A DNA stretch of 34,868 nt from UBA4658 sp002405485 (GTDB lineage Bacteria > Planctomycetota > Phycisphaerae > Phycisphaerales > UBA1924): positions 1 through 34,868 of the forward strand of contig DAISGC010000037.1 of the NCBI GenBank assembly GCA_036823255.1. The letters are read 5' to 3'. The notes under the pieces were generated by a model. That model ran no database searches. It was not told where the DNA came from and saw only the letters and a program-made list of their open reading frames with translations. Shown here one piece after another: positions 15,742 through 24,800 of this stretch; position 1 is the stretch's first letter; each line of letters starts with the position of its first letter. The position numbers were made by a program, and so were the translations under genes.

Positions 15742-16804
15742 GACCGAACCTCGGCGGCCCGGTCAGACCGCCGCGTCACCACACCCGACGTCGACCCTGC
15801 CGCTGCCGGCGCTCGCTCCCACACGCCGATCACCGCCTTGCCGAGCGCCGCATAATCCAGTGCGCCCGGGCAGAAGGGGGCGTACTGGAAGATCGTCTTT
15901 CCGAAACTGGGACACTCGGCGAGCTTGATGTTCCTCCGAATCGGGGGCTGGAGCACCCGTGCGTCCTTCCATGGCGTCTGCGCGCCGTTGCTTCCGGCCG
16001 CGAAGAACTCCTCCATGTCGCGCACGACTTCCTTCACGTGCGTCGAGGTCGGATCGTGCATGCACAGCGCGACGCCCAGCACCTTCAACGATGGGTTCAG
16101 CGACTGCCCCACGCGTTGCACCGTCTCCAGCAGCTTGCTCACGCCCTGCAGGGCGAGAAAGTGCGCCTGCATCGGAATGAGCACCTCGCCCGCCGCCACA
16201 AGCCCATTCAGCGTGAGCACCCCAAGCGACGGGGGACAGTCGATCAGCACCGCATCGAACCGGTCGCTCACCCGCGCCAGGGCTGTCCTCAGCCGAGTGA
16301 CCCGTTCCCCGGGCGCAAGCTCGCTCAGCTCGGTCTCGATGCCGGCCAGATCCGTCTCCGCGGGGAGCACGCTCAGTCGGTCCGCGACCTGACGGATCGC
16401 CGGACTGGGGTCAATCTCCGGATCCCAGAGCACGTCATATGCCGATCGCGCAGGGACGTCGCCCTCGGTCCGCGGCCCGAGAGCCGCCGCGTCCACCCCC
16501 ATGTGCAGACTCGCGTGCGCCTGCGGATCCAGATCAACAACCAGCACGCGCTTGCCGGCGTCGGCAAGCGCCGCCGCGAGATTCCACGTGGTCGTNNNNN
16601 NNNNNCCCCCCCCTCCCCCCCCCCCCCGCCCCCCCCCTCACCCCCACCACCCCCCCCCCCCCCGGCCCCGCCCCCCTCCCCCCCCGCCGCGAGATTCACC
16701 GTGGTCGTCGTCTTTCCCACCCCGCCCTTCTGATTCATGAGCGCGACCACGCGCATCGCCGATCGGCCGCTCCCTGGCACAGTGGAAACATCGTTGTGAG
16801 CCAT
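15738..16804 (-). CDS. ParA/Soj-family ATPase, interrupted by an assembly gap
   Basis: Deviant Walker A ATPase of the ParA/MinD superfamily. The upstream part reads 'ALMNQKGGVGKTTTTVNLAA' with the signature Lys residues; the downstream part continues 'AALADAGKRVLVVDLDPQ' (Walker A') and has Walker B 'FDAVLIDCPPSLGVLTLNGL'. Between them lie 10 Ns and a C-rich stretch, with a 23-base piece present on both sides (16573-16595 and 16686-16708). Merging the two copies restores one frame of about 317 residues, so the gene is almost certainly intact in the organism. No parB is adjacent. It overlaps vanZ by GTGA. A TATACT box lies 8 bases before the ATG at 16804; an alternative ATG is at 16756. Confidence 0.9.
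16596..16685. other. Scaffold gap (Ns) plus C-homopolymer artefact
   Basis: Ten Ns (16596-16605) are followed by about 80 bases that are nearly all C with scattered T, A and G. On the minus strand this is poly-G, the usual form of no-signal reads in two-colour sequencing. It lies inside a conserved ParA motif, and the flanks repeat the same 23 bases, so it is two unmerged overlapping contig ends and not real sequence. The excess is about 113 bases. Confidence 0.92.
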
Positions 16805-16812
16805 GCTCGGCG

Positions 16813-16818
16813 AGTATA
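16813..16818 (-). promoter_or_regulatory. Putative -10 box of parA
   Basis: TATACT, one mismatch from the sigma-70 consensus, ends 8 bases before the parA ATG and has no Shine-Dalgarno after it. It lies in the 32-base gap after the WecA-family gene. It suggests that parA-vanZ have their own leaderless transcript in addition to read-through. Confidence 0.45.
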
Positions 16819-16836
16819 CGGGCCTCCCCCGGCCCA

Positions 16837-18369
16837 TCACGCCTTCGCCGCGCCCGCCGACTCGCCCCCGCCCACTCCCCCGCCCACTCCCGGGCTGGCC
16901 CCGCCACCCTTGGCCCCCACAGCCGCTTCCGCCACCGACAGACCGGCCGTCTCCCCGCCACCAGCCCCGGACCCGACCACCGATCGCTTGGCCTCGGCCT
17001 CGGCCATCTGACGCTCCAGATGCTCCCGGCGACCGATCTTCAGTGCCATCACCCCGATGAACGCCGCCGTCACCAGCACCAGCGCATAGGTCACTCGCTG
17101 CCGACCCTCAGACAGGGCGATCCCCAGCATCGCAAAGCCCCCGCCGATCGCATACAGCGCGAACACCGCACCCTTCACGCCCAGCGCACGCTTGAGCATG
17201 TGGTGCAGGTGCTGGTCGTCGGCGTCGGAGATCCTCTTGCCCGCCATCTTCCGCCGGACGATCGCCAGCGTCGTATCGATGATCGGGATCGCATAGATCA
17301 CAAGACCCGCGAGCACCAGGTGCGTCTTACCCGTGTCCCCGAGCATCAGCACGATCACGATCGTGCAGAAGCCCAGCAGCAGCGAGCCGGTGTCACCCAG
17401 GAAGATCGTCGCCGGGTTGAAGTTGTGCGGCAGGAACCCAAGGCACGCCCCAAGCACCGCCAGACACAGCACAATCCGCGACGCATCCCGAGGACCGTCA
17501 TCGACAAGCGCAAGCCCCAGCGCGATGACCAGCAGCCCCGCCGTCGCGATGCTCGTCACGCCCGACAGCAGCCCGTCCAGACCATCGAGCAGGTTCGAGG
17601 CATTGCACGCGCCCAGCACGAAGATCGCGATCACCCCAGTGCCGATCCAGTAGATCACGTCGATGTTCAGCGTCGAACTTCCCAAGATCGTGAACGGCAA
17701 AGGAATCTGAAAAAGAATCGTCTCGAACCCGCCGCCGATCGGCGTCAGCGAGATGCCCACGGCCTTGGCGATCGGCACGATCAGCCCCGCCGCGACCTTC
17801 ACCCCCACGTCCTCCACCGCCAGAGCGGCCGCTGCAAACAGCATCCCCGCAATCTTGGTTCGCGGGTCGATGCCGACCACGTCGTCCCACAGGCCGCAGA
17901 GCATGATCACCGTCATCCCAAGCAGCACCGAAATCGGCACTCCCCCGGGCAGCATTGAGCCCTCGTGCGCCGTCGGATGGAACATCACCAGACCGTGAAA
18001 CGGCGTGGCGTACGAGAACAGAATCCCCGCCAGAATCCCAAGATACACCGCCACTCCGCCCAGGTACGCGATCGGCACCCGGTGCACCTTGCGGGCAGCG
18101 CTCGGCCGATCTACGACCCCGTGCGAGATCGCCAGGCGTCGCATGATCGGCGTCGCCGCCAGTGCGATCACGAACGCCACCACGAACACGCCCATGTACC
18201 CGTGGAAGATCTCAAGACGGCTCGAGGATTCCAATCCACCGGATGCGGCAAGGTGATGGATGTCCTTCGCGAGCGCGTCGGCCCGCTCCGCGAGCTCGGC
18301 GATCCGGGCGTGCGTCTCCCCACCCGACATGGTCGTTCCGACTGGTCCTGCCACGCTCTGGGCGATCAT
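16837..18369 (-). CDS. Undecaprenyl-phosphate glycosyl-1-phosphate transferase, WecA/MraY family
   Basis: Polytopic enzyme that starts a lipid-linked glycan by moving a sugar-1-phosphate from a UDP-sugar to undecaprenyl phosphate. 510 residues. Diagnostic motifs are 'DRPSAARKVHRVPIAYLGG', 'GLWDDVVGIDPRTKI' (catalytic Asp pair), 'NASNLLDGLDGLLSG', 'ATIFLGDTGSLLLGF', and 'DADDQHLHHMLKRALG' (the His-rich cytoplasmic loop of WecA-type enzymes). About 55 extra residues precede the first membrane helix, and a Gly/Ala-rich tail of about 60 residues follows the last. The ATG at 18369 overlaps the upstream epimerase stop (ATGA). GlcNAc is the likely sugar by family analogy, not shown by sequence. Confidence 0.93.
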   Translation of the reverse strand: MIAQSVAGPVGTTMSGGETHARIAELAERADALAKDIHHLAASGGLESSSRLEIFHGYMGVFVVAFVIALAATPIMRRLAISHGVVDRPSAARKVHRVPIAYLGGVAVYLGILAGILFSYATPFHGLVMFHPTAHEGSMLPGGVPISVLLGMTVIMLCGLWDDVVGIDPRTKIAGMLFAAAALAVEDVGVKVAAGLIVPIAKAVGISLTPIGGGFETILFQIPLPFTILGSSTLNIDVIYWIGTGVIAIFVLGACNASNLLDGLDGLLSGVTSIATAGLLVIALGLALVDDGPRDASRIVLCLAVLGACLGFLPHNFNPATIFLGDTGSLLLGFCTIVIVLMLGDTGKTHLVLAGLVIYAIPIIDTTLAIVRRKMAGKRISDADDQHLHHMLKRALGVKGAVFALYAIGGGFAMLGIALSEGRQRVTYALVLVTAAFIGVMALKIGRREHLERQMAEAEAKRSVVGSGAGGGETAGLSVAEAAVGAKGGGASPGVGGGVGGGESAGAAKA

Positions 18370-19475
18370 GGCCGAGTCTCCGCCGCGCTCACGCCCGTCG
18401 TGGACTGCGTTCGCATCCAGGCGGCACAGTCGCGAATCGTGTCCTCAAGCGTTCTCCGACGCTCGAATCCGATCGCCTGACGCACACGCGTCAGGTCCGG
18501 CACGCGACGCTTCAGATCCTCAAAGCCCGCCGCATACGCCTCGTCATACGGTATGAACCGCACCCTTGACCCGGACCCGATCACGCGAATCACCCGCTCG
18601 GCAAGCTCGCCAATCGAGATCGACTCGTCCGATCCGACGTTGAACACCCTCCCGACACACCCCGGCGCGCCGATCAGCCGAGGCAGCGCCTCCGCCACGT
18701 CCCGCACATCGCAGAAGCACCGCGTCTGCCGACCGTCTCCGAACACCCGCAGATCCTCGCCTCGCAGCGCCGCGGCGACAAAGTTCGGAAGCACCATCCC
18801 GTATTCCCCAACCTGCCGCGGCCCCACCGTATTGAAGAACCTCGCCACCACCACCGGCAACCCGTGCTTGCCCGCATACGCCAGAGCCAGATACTCGTCG
18901 ATCGCCTTGGTGCATGCGTATGACCATCGTGAACGGCTCGTCGGGCCGTACACCACGTCGTCGTCCTCGGCAAATGGCAGCTTCTCCGACTTGCCGTAGA
19001 CCTCCGAACTGGAAGCGACAAGCGTCCGCGCTCCCACCCGCCCCGCCCGGTCGGTCTGAGGCCCGTGCCCAAGGGCAAACCGCAGCAGGTTGCTCGTCTC
19101 GATCACGTTCGTCTCGATGCACCGGATCGGATCATCAACCACAAGCCGAACGCCCACGGCCGCCGCAAGGTGGTAGATCTCATCGAACCGCTCACCCTTG
19201 CCAAGGGCATCCAGGGCGCGGGAAAGATCGGCCTCGATGAACCTCAGCCGAGCGTGCGATACCGGGAGATTGGACCGGCGACCGGTGGAGAGATTGTCGA
19301 TCACCGTCACGTGATCGCCCCTGGCCAGGAGCAGATCGACAAGGTGCGAGCCGATGAGCCCGCTGCCCCCGGTGACGAGCGCACGCCCAACCGCATCGGG
19401 CCGAGCCGGCCCGACCGAATGGGATGCACTCTTCTCCGCGTCCGCCGGCAACGATCCGCCTCCTCGCGCGCCCAT
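18366..19475 (-). CDS. NAD-dependent nucleotide-sugar epimerase/dehydratase (extended SDR)
   Basis: 369 residues. The Rossmann glycine motif GGSGLIG is at 36-42, the NAD-ribose Asp at 60 ('VIDNLSTG'), a Ser-rich catalytic region 'VASSSEVYG', and the YxxxK pair Y186/K190 ('SYACTK'). 'RFFNTVGPRQ' and 'VFGDGRQTRCFCDVRDVAEAL' follow, as in UDP-glucose 4-epimerases and UDP-glucuronate decarboxylases. The exact substrate cannot be decided. A ~30-residue extension precedes the fold. GGGGGAGGGG lies just before the ATG at 19475. It is placed between the Wzc-like gene and the WecA-family gene, so it likely supplies a sugar for that polymer. Confidence 0.92.
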   Translation of the reverse strand: MGARGGGSLPADAEKSASHSVGPARPDAVGRALVTGGSGLIGSHLVDLLLARGDHVTVIDNLSTGRRSNLPVSHARLRFIEADLSRALDALGKGERFDEIYHLAAAVGVRLVVDDPIRCIETNVIETSNLLRFALGHGPQTDRAGRVGARTLVASSSEVYGKSEKLPFAEDDDVVYGPTSRSRWSYACTKAIDEYLALAYAGKHGLPVVVARFFNTVGPRQVGEYGMVLPNFVAAALRGEDLRVFGDGRQTRCFCDVRDVAEALPRLIGAPGCVGRVFNVGSDESISIGELAERVIRVIGSGSRVRFIPYDEAYAAGFEDLKRRVPDLTRVRQAIGFERRRTLEDTIRDCAAWMRTQSTTGVSAAETRP

Positions 19476-19520
19476 CCCCTCCCCCGCTCTTCGACGACCG
19501 ACACCCGGGCTCGAGCGACC

Positions 19521-21725
19521 TTAGGCTGCATCGGACCGGTGGTACTCCTGCGTCGCCTTGATGTTGCCTCGGAGATAGCCGCCCGCGCTGGCACGCACGG
19601 CATTGACGACCACGCCGAGGAACTCGCCTCGGCACTCGCCAAGGTGCCCACGCAGTCGATTCACCAGGCCGCGCTTCTCGCACATCGCACGCACGACAAG
19701 CACGACCGAGTCCACGCGATTGGCAAGCGCAAAGCCGTCGCCCGCGACGATCGCCGGGGCCGAATCGACGATGATCCGATCGAACTTCTCCCCGGCCTCG
19801 GCGAGCAGCCGGGCCATCGCCTCGCCCGCCAGCCGCTCCGGGAGCGCGCGATTGCCGATGGTGCCTGCCGTGACGATCGAGACGTTGGCCACGCTGGTCG
19901 AGCGAGCGACCTCCGCGAAACCCGCCGAGCCCGCCAGCGCGTCGCCCAGCCCGGGCCCCTCGCTCAGGCCATAGACCTTGTGCAGCGCGGGTCGCCGCAT
20001 GTTCGCGTCGATGAGCAGCACGCGCTCGCCCACACCCGCGCACGCCAGGGCGAGGTTGCTCGCCACCGTCGAGGCGCCCGACCCGGGCATGCCCGCCAGC
20101 ACCAGCACGGACTTGTGACCGCCGGAATCCATCGCCTTGGCAATCGGCGACCGCAGCACGCGGAAGCTCTCGCTGGTGATGCCCGACGGCGCGTCTTTGA
20201 ACGCCATGCCCAGCGACGCGGGCTTGGCCGGATCCTCCTGGGCGTCGGGAACGATGCCCAGCAGCCGCAGCCGCGCCATGGCCGCCAGATCCGCCGGACC
20301 GCGGACGCGCTGGTCCAGGACCTCGCGGAGCAGCACAAGACCGCCGGTCAGGCCCGCGATGAGCACCACGCCCATCGGCACCATGACCGCCAGCCGGGGG
20401 AAGCTCATCTGCTTCGGCTCCTGCGCCGGCACGATCAGACGAACGCGATCGAAGATCGGATTGTTCATAACCAGTTGCAGGTCATTGAGCGCGCGATCCG
20501 CCTGGTTCCGCTCCTCGGTCAGGCGCTTGACCTGGTCATCGATGTCCTTCAGCCGAAGCCGCAGCTTGACGAGTTCCTGCTTGCGGAGCTGCACGGTCTT
20601 GAGATCCCCCTCGAGCTGCTTGATCGTCGCGACCAGTCCGTCGGCGCTGCTGCGGAGCTCGTCCTTGCGCGAGTCGAAGATCTTGCGGAGCGCGGAGTTG
20701 TACTGCGACTCGCGCTCCTTCTCGAGGGCCTTGACCCGCTGCTTCATCATCCGCACCGTCTCGTGCTCGTCGCCATAGCCCTCCGCGCGCATCGCCGAGA
20801 TCTCGGCCCGGAGGTTCGCCACCTGCGAGTCCATGCCGGCGACCACCGGATCGCGATTGGCCGCCTCCCGGATCTCGTCGGGATACTGGATCACCCCGTC
20901 CTCCTTCGACATGCGGTCCATCGACGAGAACTGCTGCCGAAGGTTCGCCTCGCTGCTGTTGGCGGCCACGAGCTGCTCGTTGAGTCGAGCCACGCGGACG
21001 TCTTCCGACGCGATGCCGGCGTCCAGATCGGTCACGTTCCCGGTTTCCAGCATGCGGTCCCGGGCGTTGTTCAGGTCCTTGATGGTGTTGTCGAATCCCG
21101 TGATCTGGCTCGAGAGCACCGCCCGACGCGCCACGGAGTCTCGCGACACCGTCGAACGCAGGTCCTCCTGATACGCCCGCACCACCGCGGACACGATCGT
21201 CTGCACGTCCGCCGGCTTCCGCCAGGTCATCGACAGACGGATGAGCGTCGACTGCGCCACCGCCCGGGTCGTCAAGGCCTTCTCCAGCTCCGGCTGGGCG
21301 ACGACCGTGTTCAGCCGCCCGCCCGCGTAGTACTGCTTCGCCCAGTCCGTGTTCTCGACCTGCGCGTCGCGGAGCACGCGTTCAAGGATCGGCGCCGAGG
21401 TCATCAGCGCCATCTGCGTGCCCATGAAGCGCTGCAGCTCATCCTGGGACATCGCCCCCTGGCCGACCTGCAACGCGCTGGTCGTCTCCGGAAGGCACGC
21501 GAACGTCGCCGTCGCGGTGTACTGCGGCGCAAGACGCGCAAGCACCAGATGCGCCGCAACGCCCACCACCGCGCCAACCACCACCGACGCCGCCAGGAGC
21601 GGGTAGTACTTCTTCAGCAGTCGGATCGGGTCCAGCGCCACCCCCGAGACGGGTGCGGCGGAGGGCGCTGACGCCGACCGGGCAGGGGCCATCGTGGTGC
21701 GCGTGGATTGTGCGATGCTTGACAT
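19521..21725 (-). CDS. Wzc-like polysaccharide chain-length / BY-kinase protein with degenerate P-loop
   Basis: 734 residues: a Wzz-type N-terminal domain with membrane helices at about 42-64 and 443-467, a long coiled-coil periplasmic region (about 200-420), and a C-terminal CpsD/CapB-like ATPase domain. Walker A' ('VLLIDANMRRPALHKVYGL', about 569-587) and Walker B ('FDRIIVDSAPAIVAGD', about 648-663) are present. The first P-loop reads GMPGSGAST (545-553), so the lysine of the usual PGEGKST motif is Ala551. Only two tyrosines (717, 728) remain at the C-terminus, where active kinases have a cluster. It probably controls polymer length and export, but kinase activity is doubtful. GGGAGGAAGG upstream fixes the ATG at 21725. 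Confidence 0.92.
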   Translation of the reverse strand: MSSIAQSTRTTMAPARSASAPSAAPVSGVALDPIRLLKKYYPLLAASVVVGAVVGVAAHLVLARLAPQYTATATFACLPETTSALQVGQGAMSQDELQRFMGTQMALMTSAPILERVLRDAQVENTDWAKQYYAGGRLNTVVAQPELEKALTTRAVAQSTLIRLSMTWRKPADVQTIVSAVVRAYQEDLRSTVSRDSVARRAVLSSQITGFDNTIKDLNNARDRMLETGNVTDLDAGIASEDVRVARLNEQLVAANSSEANLRQQFSSMDRMSKEDGVIQYPDEIREAANRDPVVAGMDSQVANLRAEISAMRAEGYGDEHETVRMMKQRVKALEKERESQYNSALRKIFDSRKDELRSSADGLVATIKQLEGDLKTVQLRKQELVKLRLRLKDIDDQVKRLTEERNQADRALNDLQLVMNNPIFDRVRLIVPAQEPKQMSFPRLAVMVPMGVVLIAGLTGGLVLLREVLDQRVRGPADLAAMARLRLLGIVPDAQEDPAKPASLGMAFKDAPSGITSESFRVLRSPIAKAMDSGGHKSVLVLAGMPGSGASTVASNLALACAGVGERVLLIDANMRRPALHKVYGLSEGPGLGDALAGSAGFAEVARSTSVANVSIVTAGTIGNRALPERLAGEAMARLLAEAGEKFDRIIVDSAPAIVAGDGFALANRVDSVVLVVRAMCEKRGLVNRLRGHLGECRGEFLGVVVNAVRASAGGYLRGNIKATQEYHRSDAA

Positions 21726-21740
21726 GCGTTCCTTCCTCCC

Positions 21741-21821
21741 GGACCGGACGCCTCGCACTCCGAGCGATTGCGCCGGACCGGTTATCGGTCCTTCACTGCG
21801 TCGCCGGAACCGGGTCCGGCG
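21741..21821. repeat. Tandem hairpins and shared 11-mer upstream of the Wzc-like gene
   Basis: Within the 129-base gap after the TPR gene lie two perfect hairpins: GGACCG-GTTAT-CGGTCC (21775-21791) and CGCCGGA-N6-TCCGGCG (21802-21821). The 11-mer GGACCGGACGC at 21741-21751 also occurs at 26420-26430, again in the leader of the next operon gene. There is no T-tract, so terminators are unlikely; mRNA stabilisation or processing sites are possible. Confidence 0.45.
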
Positions 21822-21854
21822 ATCCCAACTCTCTCTCCGCTATCGGTCGCGGGA

Positions 21855-24800
21855 CTACTGAGAATCAATCGCCCGATCCAGGTCTTCAACGTCCGATCGG
21901 TACAGTTCCGCCACCGACGGCTGCTTCAGCATCAGGTCCTTGGCGATCGTCGACAGCCGACGGGCCTCGACCTTGTCCTGCTTGCCCAGCCGAGCCCGAG
22001 CCATGTGGATATGCAGCGGCACCCGCTCGGCGTCATTCAGGGCCTTGTTCAGCCCCTCCTGCAACACGCGGATCGCCTGGTCATAGTCCTTCTTGCACAG
22101 GAACACCGCCCCGAGCGTGTCCCAGAACCCCGAGTTCGTGGGATTCGCGTTCACCGCCTTCTCCGCGTGCGGCATCGCCTCCTCGCACTTGCTCAGCTTC
22201 ACCGCCAGCAGGAACGCAAGGTTGTTGTTCAGCTCCGCACTCTCCGGGTCGTGCTGCAGACCCTTGCGGAACCGCTCGGTCGCCTCGTCCCACTTCTTCT
22301 CCTGATACGACATCGTTCCAAGCAGCGTCCACACGGCCGCCTTCACGGGCGTCGTGCCGCTTTGAGCGAGCTCGTCCAGCGACTTCAGCGCGGCCTCGCG
22401 CAACTCCGGCTGCCGGATCCGCAGCTCCGCCGACCGCAGCGCCATGAACCCGGTGAATCGAGCCCGGGACTCGAGCCGATCCAGCGCCGCCAACTGGTCG
22501 GCGGGCTTGGGATAGAGCTGCGACACCGTGTTCATGAACACGACCACGTGCTCGCGGTTATTGGAATCCACCAGGGCCATGGCGTCGCTCAGGGTTCGCG
22601 CCGCGTCCGCCGTGCGACCCTGCTTGGCGAAGATCTGCGCCTTGAGCAGCCGAGCGGGCAGCGAGTTGGCCGACTGGGCCTCGGGCGCGTTCAGGATGTT
22701 CTCGGCGCCCGTCGCATCGCCGGCGCGAAGCGTGGCCTCCGCCAGCGCGATCGCGATGTCCGGGGCCTTTCGCACTCTCCAGATCTGGCCAAGGTGCTCC
22801 CGGGCCTTGTCCCACCGCTCCACCCTGGCCCATGCCTGGGCGGCCCGGGCGTTCCACGCCGCGTTGCCCGCGAACTTCTGCGCCGCCGCGTCGTACGCCT
22901 CGGCCGCCTCCGTCAGCCGGCCGATCTCCTCGAACAGCTTCGGCAGAGCCATGCGGAGCGTCTCGTTCTCGGGCTCGATGTCCACGGCCTGGCGGAGCAG
23001 GGCCACGGCTCGCTGGTCGTCCCCGCGCATCCGTGCCATCCGGACCAGCCGCACGTATCCCACGATGTTCTGCGGCGCCACGCGGACCATCTGCTCGTAA
23101 TCGGCCTCCGCGTCCTTCACCGTCCGCTCATCGAGCGTCTTGAAGTCGCCACGCTTCAGGTACACCACGGGGTTCTTCGGGTCCGCCGCCACGGCCGCGT
23201 CATAGAGCGTCAGCGCTTTCTGCCGGTCGTTCTGTCCCGCCGCCGCCTCGGCCTGGAGGAGGATGACGGTCGGATCGGCCTTGGCCGCCTGCCCCATCTC
23301 CGTGATCACCCGATCCATCCCGGCGTAGTCCTTCATCTGCAGGTAGCACTCGACAATGCGCTTCCGCACCGCGTTGCCCTCATCAGCGCTCCCGCCCTCG
23401 AGCAGTCGCGTGTACGCCGCCGCCGCCTTGTCGGGCCGCTGCAACTGGAAGTTCATGTCCCCGATCTCGCGATCAACCATCGCGGTCTTGGGATTCTGAT
23501 ACTCGCGGCCCTCCTCGAGGGTCCGCAGTGCCTCGTCGGGGTTGCCCAGTTGCTGGATCAGCCGAGCCGTGTTGATGTACAGATTCTCAGAGCGCTTGTC
23601 CTTCGGCTGGCTGGCGATGAACTGCTTGAGCATGCTCACCGCCCCGGCCAGATCGCCCTTCTTTCCGAGCCAGCTCGCCTCGATCTGCGCCGCGATCTGA
23701 TCGTTCGGATCCTCCTTCCGGAGCGCCTTGATGAGCGTCTCGGCCTCCTGGAACTGATTCGCGTTCACCAGCGCCGACGCAAGCTGCGCACGATTCGCAC
23801 GATCCCCCGGATTCCGCTGCGCAAGCACCCGACGGACCTTCAGCACCTTCTCCGGATCACCGCCCGGCGCCTGCTGCTCCAGCAACAGCATCAGCTCCGA
23901 GTACTCCGGCTGGGACGCCAGCCGGCTCTCGCTCTTGCGCCCCACCTCCAGCGCCTCGGCGAGCTGTCCCTGCATGGTCAGCGCTTTCATGTACGACACC
24001 ACCGACACCGCGTCATCCGGCTTGATCCCCACCGCCGTCCGCAGCGCGTTCACCGCGTCGGGCAGCTTGCCCTGCTCCATGTACGCCATGCCCAGCAAAC
24101 GCCACCCCTGCAGGTTCAGCTTGTCCTTGGCGACCAGGTCCGACAGCATCCCGATCGCGTCATCGACCCTGCCCGCCGCGATCGACGCGCGGGCCTTGAA
24201 CACCAGCCCGTTCACCCGATCGATGTTCAGCCGCTCCGCGTCCTTGGCAAGCTGATCGACCTTGGCCTGGTCCTTGCGGATCATCGCGTCGGTGAACACG
24301 AGCTCGAACACCCGCGGGTCCTCGGGCGACGCCTTTGCCGCCTCGTCCAGGAACTTCCGCGCCTCCTCGGGACGGTTGGCGCGCATCAGCACGTCGTACC
24401 GGCTCAGGTTCTTCATCACGTCGGTCATCTGCGCCCCGTCGATCGACGACAGCGCCGCCTGCACCGGGTCCTGGTCCGCACGCGCACGCATGTCCTTGAG
24501 CGCCTTGCTCTGCGGATTCGCGGCGATGCCCGCGTCCAGCGCCGCCCGCACTCCGGCCATGTCCCCCGTTGAGAACAGCAGGTTCGCCAGCATCATCGTC
24601 AGCCGCGCTTCCCCGGGGTTCTTCTTCAGCGCTTCCTGCAGGATCCGGATCCCTTCCGTCGGATCTCCGGTCAGGCCGGACGTCGCCTGCTGCACCTGCA
24701 GCAGCACGCGGGCCACGTCATCCTCCGGCCTTCCGGTCGCCAGATCCGCGAGCGTCTTCACCATCGACTGGAGCTGCGCGTTCTCCGGCTGCATCGCGGC

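Noticed and set aside
16606..16690. Proline- or glycine-rich coding sequence, or a G-quadruplex-forming tract
   Set aside because: It adjoins Ns, interrupts a conserved ATPase motif, and its flanks duplicate the same 23 bases. It is an assembly artefact.
15738..16804. A ParAB chromosome-partition locus
   Set aside because: There is no ParB-like gene or cluster of parS-type repeats nearby; the neighbours are envelope genes.
18366..19475. Naming the epimerase galE or a UDP-glucuronate decarboxylase
   Set aside because: The extended-SDR motifs fit both; the residues that decide the substrate could not be judged by eye.
19065..24572. Two plus-strand frames of more than 850 codons opposite the Wzc-like and TPR genes
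   Set aside because: Their translations are Arg/His/Leu-rich and unrecognisable, while the minus strand encodes proteins with clear domains in the same place.
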